Positions 34,498-43,513 are shown, counted from the first letter of the stretch. The stretch is 64,000 nt of DNA from Pseudomonadota bacterium (GCA_023423535.1 JAFAFL010000105.1:1-64000), one strand, 5' to 3'. Numbers and translations: made by a program. The notes: generated from the letters alone by a model not told the origin.

Positions 34498-35334
34498 CTA
34501 GTTCCATTCGCACTCGAAACGGCTTCCGGTGAAGTTCCACCTGTGCGCCAGCACCGGGTCGCGCCGGTAGCCCGCGGTGAGGCGGCAGACGTTGTGCAGC
34601 GAGGTCCGGGGATAGTCGAACGTGTAGGTCTGCGCGTTCTTCCGCTCCGCGGGCGTGAGCTCGGACGGGTGGGTGAGGGCCGGGCTGGCGGACGTGGCCA
34701 CGAGCAGCGTCCGCTTCCCGTAGGTCTTCAGCGGCACCTCGCCGGGGAGCCGGATGCGCCGCACCTGCCGCGCGATGAGGATGTCCGACTGATCCACCAT
34801 CGACTCGTGCGCGTTCTTCCGCGCGAGCAGGTCCGCGATGTTGACGGTCATCACCCGGGTGATGTCTCCGTCCTCGGCGAAGACGTAGAGGAAGGCCTCG
34901 CGCGCCTGGTTCCCCTGGCCGGTGAAGTCGAGGATCACGTCGAGCACCAGCGAGCGGTTCGGCGCGAGCCCGTGCAGCGACACCGCGGCGATGATCTCCT
35001 TCGCGGCGCCGGCCTCCTTCAGCTTGATGAGGCCGTCCGCGGACGCGTCACAGGCGCAGCGGCGCTCTTCGATCATCTTCACCACCGTCGCGGTGTCGAA
35101 GCCCGCCTTCACGAGCTTCTGCACCTCTTCGTCGGTGAGCGGGAGCTGGTCCGAACGCTCGTACACGCGCGGGAGCTGGTTGGTGTCCCACTGCAGGATG
35201 TTGATCGTCTGCGTCTGGCCGGTGGGGAACGGGAGCACCGGTCCGCGTCCGCGCGAGGTCGTGGGACCCGAACCGGCGGTCGTCTGCGCGGGCGCGGTGA
35301 GGGCAACGGCCGCTGCGAGCACGTAGGCGATCAT
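34498..35334 (-). CDS. Exported protein of the LpoB-type operon, unknown function
   Basis: 278 residues. Signal peptide (1-17 or so), then a Pro/Gly/Thr-rich linker, a helical part with LTDEEVQKLVKAGFDTATVVKMI resembling a small helical peptide-binding repeat, a Cys pair (RRCACDAS), and a C-terminal beta-rich part with LVLDVILDF. I do not recognise the family beyond the helical repeat common in myxobacterial exported proteins. Overlap-free, 2 bases before lpoB and 2 bases after the beta-barrel-like gene stop, so it is part of the same operon. Confidence 0.7.
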   Translation of the reverse strand: MIAYVLAAAVALTAPAQTTAGSGPTTSRGRGPVLPFPTGQTQTINILQWDTNQLPRVYERSDQLPLTDEEVQKLVKAGFDTATVVKMIEERRCACDASADGLIKLKEAGAAKEIIAAVSLHGLAPNRSLVLDVILDFTGQGNQAREAFLYVFAEDGDITRVMTVNIADLLARKNAHESMVDQSDILIARQVRRIRLPGEVPLKTYGKRTLLVATSASPALTHPSELTPAERKNAQTYTFDYPRTSLHNVCRLTAGYRRDPVLAHRWNFTGSRFECEWN

Positions 35335-35336
35335 GG

Positions 35337-35894
35337 CTAGAACCTGTACCCGACGTTCATGAACAGCCGGTGGTTCACCGACGGTCCGCCGATGGGCAGG
35401 TCGAGCGAGTACTGCAGCCCGAGTACGTAGTGGCCGCCCACGATCGCGTCCACGCCGATGTTCGGCGAGAGCCCGAAGCGGAGGCCCACGTCAGGGTCGA
35501 TGATCGGCCCCGCCTGAAGACCCAGCGTTCCCGCCACCGGCCAGGTCGGCGTGCGGAAGCGAGGCCCCACCAGCAGGTTCACCCGCTGCGAGTTGACGAG
35601 GTAGCTCGGCGAGAGATCGAGGACGAACATCTCGTCGATCCAGAGCGTGCCGGTGAGGCCCACGACCAGCGGCGCGCCGCGATCCGCGGGAAGCCCGGCG
35701 CCCCAGCTCAGGGCGAGCGAGAAGATCCCCGCGCCCTCCGCCGACCGGTAGCCGCCCTTCCCCCACTCCGAGTTCTCCGGTCCATCCGTGCGTCCTCGTG
35801 GCTGGGCCAGCGCCACGGTGGGCGCGAGCACCGCGAGGAACAGCGGGAGCATCAACGATCGCGAGAAGCTGGAACCCGAACCTGTACGAAACAT
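35337..35894 (-). CDS. Predicted outer-membrane beta-barrel protein, first gene of LpoB-type operon
   Basis: 185 residues. Signal peptide (about 1-30, ending ALAQ). The mature part is Gly/aromatic-rich with alternating hydrophobic strands (FSLALSWGAGL, LVVGLTGTLWI, FVLDLSPSYLV, HYVLGLQYSLDL) and ends in FMNVGYRF, a terminal-Phe pattern used by the outer-membrane barrel machinery. The ATG at 35894 is chosen for the GGGAG 6 to 10 bases upstream; ATG at 35906 and a further start are possible. It may anchor the LpoB-type complex at the outer membrane. Confidence 0.68.
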   Translation of the reverse strand: MFRTGSGSSFSRSLMLPLFLAVLAPTVALAQPRGRTDGPENSEWGKGGYRSAEGAGIFSLALSWGAGLPADRGAPLVVGLTGTLWIDEMFVLDLSPSYLVNSQRVNLLVGPRFRTPTWPVAGTLGLQAGPIIDPDVGLRFGLSPNIGVDAIVGGHYVLGLQYSLDLPIGGPSVNHRLFMNVGYRF

Positions 35895-35960
35895 CCGTTC
35901 TCCCATCTGACCGAGCAGTCCGCGCACGTGACGTAGGCCAGGCAGGGATATTCATCCACA

Positions 35961-36776
35961 TCAATCAGAGGAGATGCCGACGCGCCGCGCGCTCTCGTCC
36001 CACAAGCGCTTCTGCAGCACGCGGTCGCGCGCGTTAGCAGCGACCTCTTCGGGCCGGCAGTCGTTGAAGTACTGTCCAGACACGTTCGTGACGTCGTCGG
36101 AGAGCGCGAGGTACACGCTCGTCCTGGCGCCCTGCTCGGTGGACGCGCCGCCGATCCCGAAGCCCTGCTGCAAAAGTTTCGTGCCGATCACGCCGGGGTG
36201 CAGCGCGTTCACGGTGATGCGTTTTTCACCCACCCGGTCGGCGAGCTCGAACGCGAAGTAGAGGTTGCAGAGCTTGGAGAGCGCATAGGCGCCGTACGCC
36301 GAATACCCGCGCGCGAGATCGAGATCGTCGAGGTCGAGTTCTCCGCGTCGATGCGCGACCGAGGAGACCACCACCACGCGCGAGGGCGCCGAACGCTCGA
36401 GCACCGGCAGCAACAGGTGCGTGAGCAGGAACGGCGCGAGGTGATTGACCTGCAGCGTGGACTCGTTGCCGTCCTCGGTGATCGTCCGCGTCTCCGCATA
36501 GAGGCCCGCGTTGTGAAGCAGCACGTCCAGCCGGTCGAGCCTCTGCGCGAGCGTCTCTCCCATCCGCCGCACGTCGTTCAGGCGCGCGAAGTCCGCGACC
36601 ACGCCCTCGGCCCCCGGACCTCCCTCCGCCCTCACCGCGCGCACCGCATCATCGACCTTCTTCGAGTTGCGGCCATGCACCCAGACGAAGGCGCCCCGCC
36701 TCGCGAGCTGCCGCGCCGTCTCCCGGCCAATGCCGTCGGTGGCGCCGGTGACGAGGACCGTCTTGTGAGGGCTCAT
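35961..36776 (-). CDS. Short-chain dehydrogenase/reductase (retinol-dehydrogenase-like)
   Basis: 271 residues. Cofactor motif TGATDGIG (10-17), the NAG-type motif LLHNAGL and the catalytic YALSK, with the Ser in VVSSVAHR before it. The form resembles retinol-dehydrogenase or WW-oxidoreductase-like SDRs that prefer NADP. Substrate unknown. It starts 9 bases before the end of the MscS-type gene on the same strand (MscS is upstream), so they may be co-transcribed. Confidence 0.92.
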   Translation of the reverse strand: MSPHKTVLVTGATDGIGRETARQLARRGAFVWVHGRNSKKVDDAVRAVRAEGGPGAEGVVADFARLNDVRRMGETLAQRLDRLDVLLHNAGLYAETRTITEDGNESTLQVNHLAPFLLTHLLLPVLERSAPSRVVVVSSVAHRRGELDLDDLDLARGYSAYGAYALSKLCNLYFAFELADRVGEKRITVNALHPGVIGTKLLQQGFGIGGASTEQGARTSVYLALSDDVTNVSGQYFNDCRPEEVAANARDRVLQKRLWDESARRVGISSD

Positions 36777-36785
36777 GGGCTGAAG

Positions 36786-38432
36786 CTAACCAGCCTTGCG
36801 CGCTCCTTCACGTCTCTGCGCGCCGTCCGGGAGTCCCTCGTAGCGCGTCACCGGCATCCACTGCGGGTGGTTCGCCATGAAGGCGATCAGGCGCTCGCGG
36901 ATGAGGCAGCGCAGGTTCCACGCCATGCCGGAGTCCGCCGCGCTGATCAGCGGACGCAGCGTCTTCACGCGATCGGTCGCATCCACCACCTGGATGCCCT
37001 TCACCTTGCCATCCCACAGCGCGCGCCCCTCCGGCGACTCGAGGATCCGGTCGAGCTCCGCGCGGAACGCGTCCACGTCCGCAGTGAAGTCCACCCGCAG
37101 CTCCACCGTCCCGAGGATCTCCGGCGAGACCTTGCTCCAGTTCTGGAACGGCCTCTCGAGGAAGTAGGTCATCGGGATGACCAGCCGGCGCAGGTCCCAG
37201 ACCTTCACCACCACGTAGGTCAGCGTGACCTCCTCGATCCAGCCCCACTCGTTCTCCACGATCACCGTGTCGCCGATGCGGATGGGCTGGGTGATCGAGA
37301 GCTGAATCCCCGCCAGCAGGGTGGAGATGGAGCGCTGCGCCGCGAGGCCGATCACGAGCCCCGCGAGCCCGGCGGACGCGAGCAGCGACACGCCCACGCT
37401 GCGCACGACCTCGAACTGCATGAGCATCGCCGAGACGCCGACGACCACCACCGCCACCTCGGCCACGCGCCGCAGCACGGTGATCTGCGTCTTGAGGCCG
37501 CGCACCCGCCCCTGATCCGCGCCCGCCTTCACCGTGAGCCGCTCGAGGACGAGCCCCGCGCCCCGCTGGACGAACCGCAACACGAACCACGTGAGCGCGG
37601 CGATGGCGAGGAACCGGGAGAGCACGTCGATCACCGCCTGTGCCGGCGGCGGAAAGAGCAGCGCGCGCGTCCCTGCCGCGAGCAGCAGCGGAAGGAAGAG
37701 GTACTTCAGCGGCCGCTGCGCCGCGTCCACCAGCGCGTCGTCCCACAGGAACGGGGTGAGCTTCGTCAGCCGCGCCACGCCGCGCAGCACCACCCGCTGC
37801 AGGAGCCACGACAGCACGACGCCTGTTCCCACCAGCGCGAGAAACCCGAGCACCTGCCACAGCTCGAGGATCCAGAGCGGCCGCTGGAACATGAAGTCCG
37901 GCAGGCGCTCCCCGAGCGGCGCACCATGCAGCGCGTAGAGCCTGTCGATCGCCCTCACCGTGTCGGACGAGAAGACCCACACCTGCGTGCCCTCCGCGGT
38001 CGTCCGGCGCTCGAGCCGGATGGGCTGCGCGCCCGCGGTGAGCGGAACCTCTCCGAGCAGCTCGGTCAGTGCGCCGTCGTGTGCGTGCCCCTCCGGCTCG
38101 GCGCTCAGCGTCGCGTAGTCGAACCAGAGGGTGCGGTTGAGGACGAAGTGCAGCCTGCGCGCGAGCCGCGGGCCCTCGGTCTGCTGCCTTTCCGGAGGCA
38201 CCGGTCGCAGGTCGAGGTAGTGCGCGGCGGCCGCGTAGTCGCGCGCCTGCGCGTGGCCGAGAAAGCCGTCCACGGTCGAAAGCGGCGTGCTGCGATCGAC
38301 CGTGGGCGCAGGCTCGCCCAGCGAAGGGTTCAACGGCGCCGCGAGCACCGGAGTCCACGCAGGCGCGCACGCGAAGAGACAGAACGCGAGCCGGAGGCCC
38401 GCGCGGCGGAATCGCAGAGCTGGGGATTTCAT
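36786..38432 (-). CDS. MscS-family mechanosensitive channel
   Basis: 548 residues. Signal peptide (about 1-32), a periplasmic domain (about 35-180), about five membrane helices, and the MscS core: the pore helix with repeated Gly/Ala/Ser (SLLASAGLAGLVIGLAAQRS), QPIRIGDTV, and the beta-domain stretch TYVVVKVWDLRRLVIP. MscS channels release solutes at hypo-osmotic shock. The large N-terminal periplasmic domain is like the bigger MscK/YbdG-type relatives. Confidence 0.93.
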   Translation of the reverse strand: MKSPALRFRRAGLRLAFCLFACAPAWTPVLAAPLNPSLGEPAPTVDRSTPLSTVDGFLGHAQARDYAAAAHYLDLRPVPPERQQTEGPRLARRLHFVLNRTLWFDYATLSAEPEGHAHDGALTELLGEVPLTAGAQPIRLERRTTAEGTQVWVFSSDTVRAIDRLYALHGAPLGERLPDFMFQRPLWILELWQVLGFLALVGTGVVLSWLLQRVVLRGVARLTKLTPFLWDDALVDAAQRPLKYLFLPLLLAAGTRALLFPPPAQAVIDVLSRFLAIAALTWFVLRFVQRGAGLVLERLTVKAGADQGRVRGLKTQITVLRRVAEVAVVVVGVSAMLMQFEVVRSVGVSLLASAGLAGLVIGLAAQRSISTLLAGIQLSITQPIRIGDTVIVENEWGWIEEVTLTYVVVKVWDLRRLVIPMTYFLERPFQNWSKVSPEILGTVELRVDFTADVDAFRAELDRILESPEGRALWDGKVKGIQVVDATDRVKTLRPLISAADSGMAWNLRCLIRERLIAFMANHPQWMPVTRYEGLPDGAQRREGARKAG

Positions 38433-38469
38433 TGGAGCTCCAACGACTAGCCCCGTCAGCGCGCCGGGT

Positions 38470-38769
38470 CTACCCTTCGTCGCGCTCTGTCGCGCCCCCG
38501 CTCGCTCCAGCGGCGAGCGGCTTTCCCGTGCCGTCGAGCTTCAGCCGCCGCACCTTGCGCGACAGCGTGTTGCGGTCCACGTCGAGCAGCTCCGCCGCGC
38601 GTTGCAGCTGTCCTTCGCTGCGCTCGAGCGCCTGACGCAGGATCGCGCGGTCCACCTGATCGATGAGCATCCGGTACAGCTCCGGCACCTTCCGCTCGTC
38701 GAGCTGGTCGAGGAACTTCCCGAGGCGGAGGTAGAGGAGCTCCTCCAGCGGGAGCTTCAGCGGATCCAT
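38470..38769 (-). CDS. Fis-type helix-turn-helix regulator
   Basis: 99 residues. C-terminal Fis-type helix-turn-helix (about 43-77): LRQALERSEGQLQRAAELL, then DRNTLSRKVRRL. The N-terminal part is a short helical region without an AAA+ or receiver domain, so it is a stand-alone Fis-like protein rather than an NtrC-type activator. It ends just before the MscS gene (37 bases) and is divergent from the receiver gene at 38848; it could regulate either. Confidence 0.85.
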   Translation of the reverse strand: MDPLKLPLEELLYLRLGKFLDQLDERKVPELYRMLIDQVDRAILRQALERSEGQLQRAAELLDVDRNTLSRKVRRLKLDGTGKPLAAGASGGATERDEG

Positions 38770-38847
38770 GGGGGGCGCGCGTTTAGCAGGGGTTTGCCGC
38801 GGCCCGCCAGTCTGCTAAGGCCACGGCTCCCTGCTCGGAGCTGTGGC

Positions 38848-39228
38848 GTGGACCAGCGCAAGATCCTCCTCATCGACGACAGCGAAATCACCCTCGCCAT
38901 GGCGCGGCTGGTCCTCGAGGCGCGCGGCTACGACGTGCACGCCACCGCCTCGCTGGCGGACTTCGAGAAGACGCTGCAGACGTGGCGTCCGGATCTCATC
39001 CTCACCGACATCCACATGCCCGAGGCGAAGGGCACGGACATCTGCCGCACGCTGAAGAACGAGTACGGCACCCAGGACATCCCCATCGTCCTCTTCTCCA
39101 GCCTCCCCGACGACGAGCTGCAGCGTCTCGCCGAACAGGTCGGCGCGGACGGCGCGCTCTCCAAGGCCAACGGCCTCGATGCGCTCGGCGAGAAGGTGGA
39201 CGAGCTCGTTCAGAGCATCCTCTGGTGA
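38848..39228 (+). CDS. Stand-alone receiver protein, coupled to the cytochrome gene
   Basis: 126 residues from the GTG at 38848, which has CGGAG 7 to 8 bases upstream; longer frames are shadows. Acidic pocket IDDS (9-12), phosphoacceptor D54 in LTDIHMPEAKG, S84-S85 and K106 are present, so it should accept phosphate. The Thr normally at position 84 is a Ser. Its TGA overlaps the GTG of the cytochrome gene by 4 bases (GTGA), a clear sign of translational coupling. No kinase is nearby. Confidence 0.88.
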   Translation: MDQRKILLIDDSEITLAMARLVLEARGYDVHATASLADFEKTLQTWRPDLILTDIHMPEAKGTDICRTLKNEYGTQDIPIVLFSSLPDDELQRLAEQVGADGALSKANGLDALGEKVDELVQSILW

Positions 39229-40802
39229 CGGTGCGCGCAGGCCGCCTCACGCTCGCCTCTGTCGTCGCGCTCTGGATCGGCCTCAGCGCTTGCGCACGTC
39301 CGGTCGCAACACCTGCAAGCCCACAGGCAGCCCCCACGCTGACGCTGTTCGTCTCCGCGGATCTGCGCGGTTACCTCGCGCCGTGCGGGTGCTCGGAGAA
39401 CATGCGCGGCGGCATCGCTCGCGCGGCGCACCAGGTGCTGGAGGCGAGGAGGGACGCGCCAGGCCGCGTCTTCTATGTGGATGGCGGCAACTCGCTCTTC
39501 TCTTCCGCACGCCTGACCGCAGCGCAGCGGCCGCAGGAGGAGCGGAAGGCACGCGCGCTGGCCGAGGCCTTCTCCCTGATGAAGCTCGACGCACGCGCGG
39601 TCGGCGAGAGGGATGGTGCGCTCGGAGAGGCGTTCCGCGAGTCGCTCCAGCTGCCCGAGCTCACCAGCGGCCACATGCGCCTCTTCCAGAATGGAGGGGC
39701 CACGATCGGCATCGCCGCCGGAAGCGACCTCACGAGCCTGCAGCGCGCCGCTCGCAGCGCGAAGGCTTCAGGTGCGCGCTTCGTCGTCGGACTCTTCACC
39801 GGCACCTTCACCGAAGCGCAGAGGCTCGCGGCCGAAGCAGGTCCCCACGGGTTGCCGCTCGATTTGATCGTCGCCTCGCACGCGGAAGGCGAAGCGGACG
39901 GCGAGGAGAACCGGCTCATCCGAAGCACGCCTCCGGTCGCGCGCGTGCAGAGCAAGGGCCGAAGCCTCATGCGGATCGACGTCGCCTTCGGCCCGCGGAC
40001 AGACTCCGAAGCCGGCTTCGAGCTCCTCACCACCGGCGACGAGGTCGCCCAGTCGCTGCAGACGCTCAGCGATCGGATCGCGCTCTCGGAGAAGCAGCTC
40101 AACCAGCCGGGGCTCTCGGAGGAGTCGCGCGCGCTGCGTCGCGAAAAACTCGCCGAGCTCGTGCGGCGTCGCGAGTCGCTGGCGGATGAGCAGGCCCCCG
40201 AGCTCGGCGGCCGCGACGCGTTCTCGGTGCGCTTCATCGCGCTCGACGCGGTGCTCCCCTCCGCGCCCGAGGGCCGCGCGATCGTCGAGCGCTACGATCG
40301 CGACGTGGGAAAGCTGAACCTCGCGTGGGCGCAGCAGCACGGTGAGGACTGTCCGCCCGCCACGCCGGAAGAGCCCGGCTTCGTCGGCAACGCGCCGTGC
40401 CTCGCGTGTCATCCGCAGGCGGGCGCGGTGTACGAGAAGACGAAGCACGCGCACGCGTACGAGACGCTGCAGACGCAGGGGAAGGGGTACCACCTCGACT
40501 GCGTGGGCTGTCACGTCACCGGCTGGCAGCGCCCGGACGGGGTGTGCCGCGTGGACAAGGTGGAGGACCGCGCGAGCGTCGGCTGCGAGAGCTGTCACGG
40601 CCCCGGTTCGCGTCACGTGGTGGAGCCGGTGAAGGAGACGATCCGGCTCGGCAACGCGCCGCAGGCCTGCGTGGGTTGTCACGATCCGGAGAACTCGCCG
40701 CACTTCGACTTCGCGCAGTACCTGCCGGTGATCCTCGGACCGGGACACGGTAGGCCCGCCGCTGAAAGTCCCGCCGATGGGTCCCCGCAGACTCCGCGCT
40801 GA
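39225..40802 (+). CDS. Tetraheme cytochrome lipoprotein with degenerate metallophosphoesterase-like domain
   Basis: 525 residues from the GTG at 39225 (GTG at 39231 also possible). Signal peptide with lipobox SAC, acylated Cys at 23. Residues 40-345 look like the UshA/5'-nucleotidase-type fold seen in similar fused proteins, with the PCGCSENMRGG motif (53-63). The metal ligands of true phosphoesterases are not apparent: DxH reads DLR, and GNHD is replaced near ERDGALG. Residues 388-490 carry four CXXCH heme sites: 392-396, 426-430, 454-458 and 482-486, as in cytochrome c554-type domains. Expected on the periplasmic face or outer membrane. Electron donor and acceptor unknown. Confidence 0.85.
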   Translation: MTVRAGRLTLASVVALWIGLSACARPVATPASPQAAPTLTLFVSADLRGYLAPCGCSENMRGGIARAAHQVLEARRDAPGRVFYVDGGNSLFSSARLTAAQRPQEERKARALAEAFSLMKLDARAVGERDGALGEAFRESLQLPELTSGHMRLFQNGGATIGIAAGSDLTSLQRAARSAKASGARFVVGLFTGTFTEAQRLAAEAGPHGLPLDLIVASHAEGEADGEENRLIRSTPPVARVQSKGRSLMRIDVAFGPRTDSEAGFELLTTGDEVAQSLQTLSDRIALSEKQLNQPGLSEESRALRREKLAELVRRRESLADEQAPELGGRDAFSVRFIALDAVLPSAPEGRAIVERYDRDVGKLNLAWAQQHGEDCPPATPEEPGFVGNAPCLACHPQAGAVYEKTKHAHAYETLQTQGKGYHLDCVGCHVTGWQRPDGVCRVDKVEDRASVGCESCHGPGSRHVVEPVKETIRLGNAPQACVGCHDPENSPHFDFAQYLPVILGPGHGRPAAESPADGSPQTPR

Positions 40803-40962
40803 CCCTTTGCGTCACTCGGCGCTGCGCTGATCGCCCTCCCCGTCCACCTCGACAACCAATCTTCGCGAGGGCCGGAAAATCGGGCTCTGGCGCTTCTCCT
40901 GCAGACGGACCGCGTTCTACGGTGACCCTTTCGGCACCTCGCTTTTGCAGCAGATATGGAGG

Positions 40963-40983
40963 TTTGGATGTTTGACGTCCAAA
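40963..40983. promoter_or_regulatory. AT-rich inverted repeat before the transglycosylase gene
   Basis: TTTGGATGT (40963-40971), spacer TTG, ACGTCCAAA (40975-40983): nine-base arms with one mismatch (a G-T pair if in RNA). It ends 31 bases before the ATG at 41015, inside a 212-base gap that otherwise holds nothing I recognise. In this GC-rich context the AT-rich repeat stands out; it could be an operator or an mRNA hairpin. Confidence 0.4.
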
Positions 40984-41014
40984 TGATGGAGCCCGTAGCA
41001 TCGGCGGTCCGTCG

Positions 41015-42769
41015 ATGAGTGCGCTCCCCCTGCTGATCCTCCTCCCGCTGGCGTCCATCCCCACGAAGGAGGCGCTGCCGCTGCCACCTCCTCCCGCGGG
41101 CACGTCGCTGGTGCAGGGCGCCGCGAAGCCCACCGCCGAGGATCCGGACGCCGAAGGACTCGCGCTGCCGCCGCCGCCGCAGGGCCTCAAGCTCCTGCAG
41201 CCGGTGGAGAAGCGCGCGCTGGTGCAGACGGGGCTCGCCGCCGGCGAGGACGAAGGGGACTCGCAGGAACTGGAGGAGCTTCGCGCGCTGGAGCAGGTCG
41301 CGCTCGACGAGGCCGCCGCCGAGGCCTCCGCCCTCCTGCAGACGATGCGGACCTTCGGGCCTGCACATCCCTTGAGGTTGCGACTGGAGGACGTGCTCGA
41401 GGACGGCGATCACCGCGAAGGCGCGCAGCCGGAGCTCGGTCTCGTCCGCGATCTGATGGCGTTCGACGTCGGCCTCGTGCGCGACCGCTACGACATCCCG
41501 GTGGAGATGCAGCCGCTGGTGGCGCACTACATCCGCTTCTTCCAGGGCCCCGGCCGCTCCTGGTTCAAGCGGTGGATGGCGCGCTCCACGCGGTACCTGC
41601 CGGTGATGCAGCCCATCCTCGAGCAGTACGGGCTGCCGAAGGACACCGTGTACGTGGCGATGATCGAGAGCGGCTTCTCCACCCGCGCCTACTCGTGGGC
41701 ACATGCCGCAGGTCCCTGGCAGTTCATCCCCGCCACCGGCAAGGAGTACGGGCTGCGGCAGGACTACTGGGTGGACGAGCGCCGCGATCCGATCAAGGCC
41801 ACCCACGCGGCGGCGCGGTTCCTCGGGCGGCTGCACCGCGACCTCGGGCACTGGTACCTCGCGTGGGCCGGCTACAACACCGGCGGCGCGCGCGTGCGCA
41901 GGCTGGTGGAGAAGCGCGGCACGAACGACTTCTGGACGCTGATCGAAGGCCGCGGGCTGATGCCGGAGACGCAGCACTACGTGCCGAAGGTCATCGCCGC
42001 GGCGCTGGTGCACAAGAACCCCACCGCGTTCGGCTTCAGCGAGGACGAGTTCGACTTCATGGCGCCGCTCGAGTTCGAGACGGTGCAGCTCACCGACGCG
42101 TACGACCTCCAGGTCATCGCCCAGGCGGCGGGCACCACCGAAGAGGCGCTCTACGAGCTCAACCCCGAGCTCAACCGCTGGAGCACCCCGCCCGCGAGCG
42201 CCGAGCAGCCCTACAGCCTGCGCCTGCCGCTGGGAACGCCGCCGCAGTTCGCGGAGAACCTCTCGAAGATCCCCGCGCCGAAGCGGGTGAACTACGTCGA
42301 GCACAAGGTCCGCCGCGGCGACACGCTGTCCCGCATCGCGCACCTGCACGGCACCACCGTGGACGCGATCTCGAAGTTCAACCGGCTGCCCGGGCCGCGC
42401 TCGCTGAAGGTGAACAGCGTGCTGATGATCCCGGTGCCGCGTCCGGAGAAGCCGCGCCTCGCGTCCACCGCCGCTTCCGCCGCCGAGCAGCAGCGCAGCG
42501 CCCGCCGCGCCGCCGACACGCGCGCCGCCCAGGCCACGCCGGCTCCGGCGCGGGCCACCGGCAACGCGGCAGGAAAGCCCGCCACCAGCCTCGTCGCCGC
42601 CAGCACTTCGGCGAAGCGCGGCACCATCCACGTCCTCGCGCGCGGCGAGACCCTCTGGTCGATCTCGCAGCGCTACGGCGTCTCGGTGAACGAGCTGAAG
42701 GCCTGGAACGGGATCCGCAACCACAAGAACCTGCAGGCCGGCCAGAAGCTGAAGGTCGCCTCGCCGTAG
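41015..42769 (+). CDS. MltD-type lytic transglycosylase with two LysM domains
   Basis: 584 residues. N-terminal signal-like helix (1-12), a Glu/Ala-rich helical spacer, then a family-1 lytic transglycosylase domain (about 190-350): catalytic Glu218 in AMIESGFSTRAYSWAHAAG, followed by GPWQFIPATGKEYGL and LAWAGYNTGGARV. Two LysM peptidoglycan-binding domains follow (about 428-475, RRGDTLSRIAHLHG; and about 537-582, ARGETLWSISQRYG), joined by an Ala/Arg-rich linker. It cuts glycan strands to 1,6-anhydro ends. Single gene. Confidence 0.93.
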   Translation: MSALPLLILLPLASIPTKEALPLPPPPAGTSLVQGAAKPTAEDPDAEGLALPPPPQGLKLLQPVEKRALVQTGLAAGEDEGDSQELEELRALEQVALDEAAAEASALLQTMRTFGPAHPLRLRLEDVLEDGDHREGAQPELGLVRDLMAFDVGLVRDRYDIPVEMQPLVAHYIRFFQGPGRSWFKRWMARSTRYLPVMQPILEQYGLPKDTVYVAMIESGFSTRAYSWAHAAGPWQFIPATGKEYGLRQDYWVDERRDPIKATHAAARFLGRLHRDLGHWYLAWAGYNTGGARVRRLVEKRGTNDFWTLIEGRGLMPETQHYVPKVIAAALVHKNPTAFGFSEDEFDFMAPLEFETVQLTDAYDLQVIAQAAGTTEEALYELNPELNRWSTPPASAEQPYSLRLPLGTPPQFAENLSKIPAPKRVNYVEHKVRRGDTLSRIAHLHGTTVDAISKFNRLPGPRSLKVNSVLMIPVPRPEKPRLASTAASAAEQQRSARRAADTRAAQATPAPARATGNAAGKPATSLVAASTSAKRGTIHVLARGETLWSISQRYGVSVNELKAWNGIRNHKNLQAGQKLKVASP

Positions 42770-42868
42770 CCGTTCGCCGCGGCCCCGTTTGATCGCTTTC
42801 GCAGCCCCCGGCGACGTACGCTTCAGGCGGTCCGTCCTGCAGGTCCGTCCGGTCCGGGAGACACGAAG

Positions 42869-43510
42869 ATGCATCGCACCTCTGCCTACCTCACCCTCAC
42901 GCTGCTGCTGGGGACGCTGGCCGCCTGCGGGAAGCCGCTGGAGACGAAGGAGGAGCTCGCCGAGGCCATGGCCGGCGCGCTCTTCCCCACCACCGCCGCG
43001 AAGGACGCGAAGAGCGGTTCGATGGGCCTGCACGCCAGCGGCATCGACGCGCCGAAGGAGCTGCCGGTGCCAAAGCTCGTCGTCGAGGGTCCGAACGGCG
43101 GGAAGGCAACGCTGAGCGCGAACCCGGTGGGCCTGGCGCTGGGGCTGGCGGGCGCGGGGATCCTCTTCGACATGGAGTACGCGCGCTTCAGCACCGACGG
43201 GCTGCACACGCTGGAGGGCGACGTCTCGGTGCTCGCGAACTTCGAGTACGTCCCGGTGCAGGCCGAGCCCGCCGAGGTGAACTTCGAGGTCGGCCTCGTC
43301 GGCAGCGTGGGCATCAGCGGCATCGTCAGCGACGAGGTGGAGATGAACCTGCGGCTGAAGACGAACCTCGCCGAGCTGACCGAGCGCAACGACGAGATGG
43401 TGCTGCGCCTGAAGGGCTGGGTTCAGGCGCAGGAGCAGCGCTTCGAGTTCGCCGACGAGGACATCGTCATCAACTGGCGCGAGCTCGAGGAGCGCGCGCA
43501 GCAGCGTTAG
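42869..43510 (+). CDS. Small lipoprotein, unknown function
   Basis: 213 residues. Signal peptide with lipobox (LAACG; Cys about 20). The mature part has alternating strands and helices and an acidic end; no family recognised. It follows the transglycosylase by about 100 bases on the same strand and ends 3 bases from the AAA ATPase stop (convergent). Confidence 0.75.
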   Translation: MHRTSAYLTLTLLLGTLAACGKPLETKEELAEAMAGALFPTTAAKDAKSGSMGLHASGIDAPKELPVPKLVVEGPNGGKATLSANPVGLALGLAGAGILFDMEYARFSTDGLHTLEGDVSVLANFEYVPVQAEPAEVNFEVGLVGSVGISGIVSDEVEMNLRLKTNLAELTERNDEMVLRLKGWVQAQEQRFEFADEDIVINWRELEERAQQR

Positions 43511-43513
43511 CCC

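Noticed and set aside
40679..43207. Minus-strand 842-residue open frame
   Set aside because: Runs opposite the cytochrome, transglycosylase and lipoprotein genes; no domain and shadow composition.
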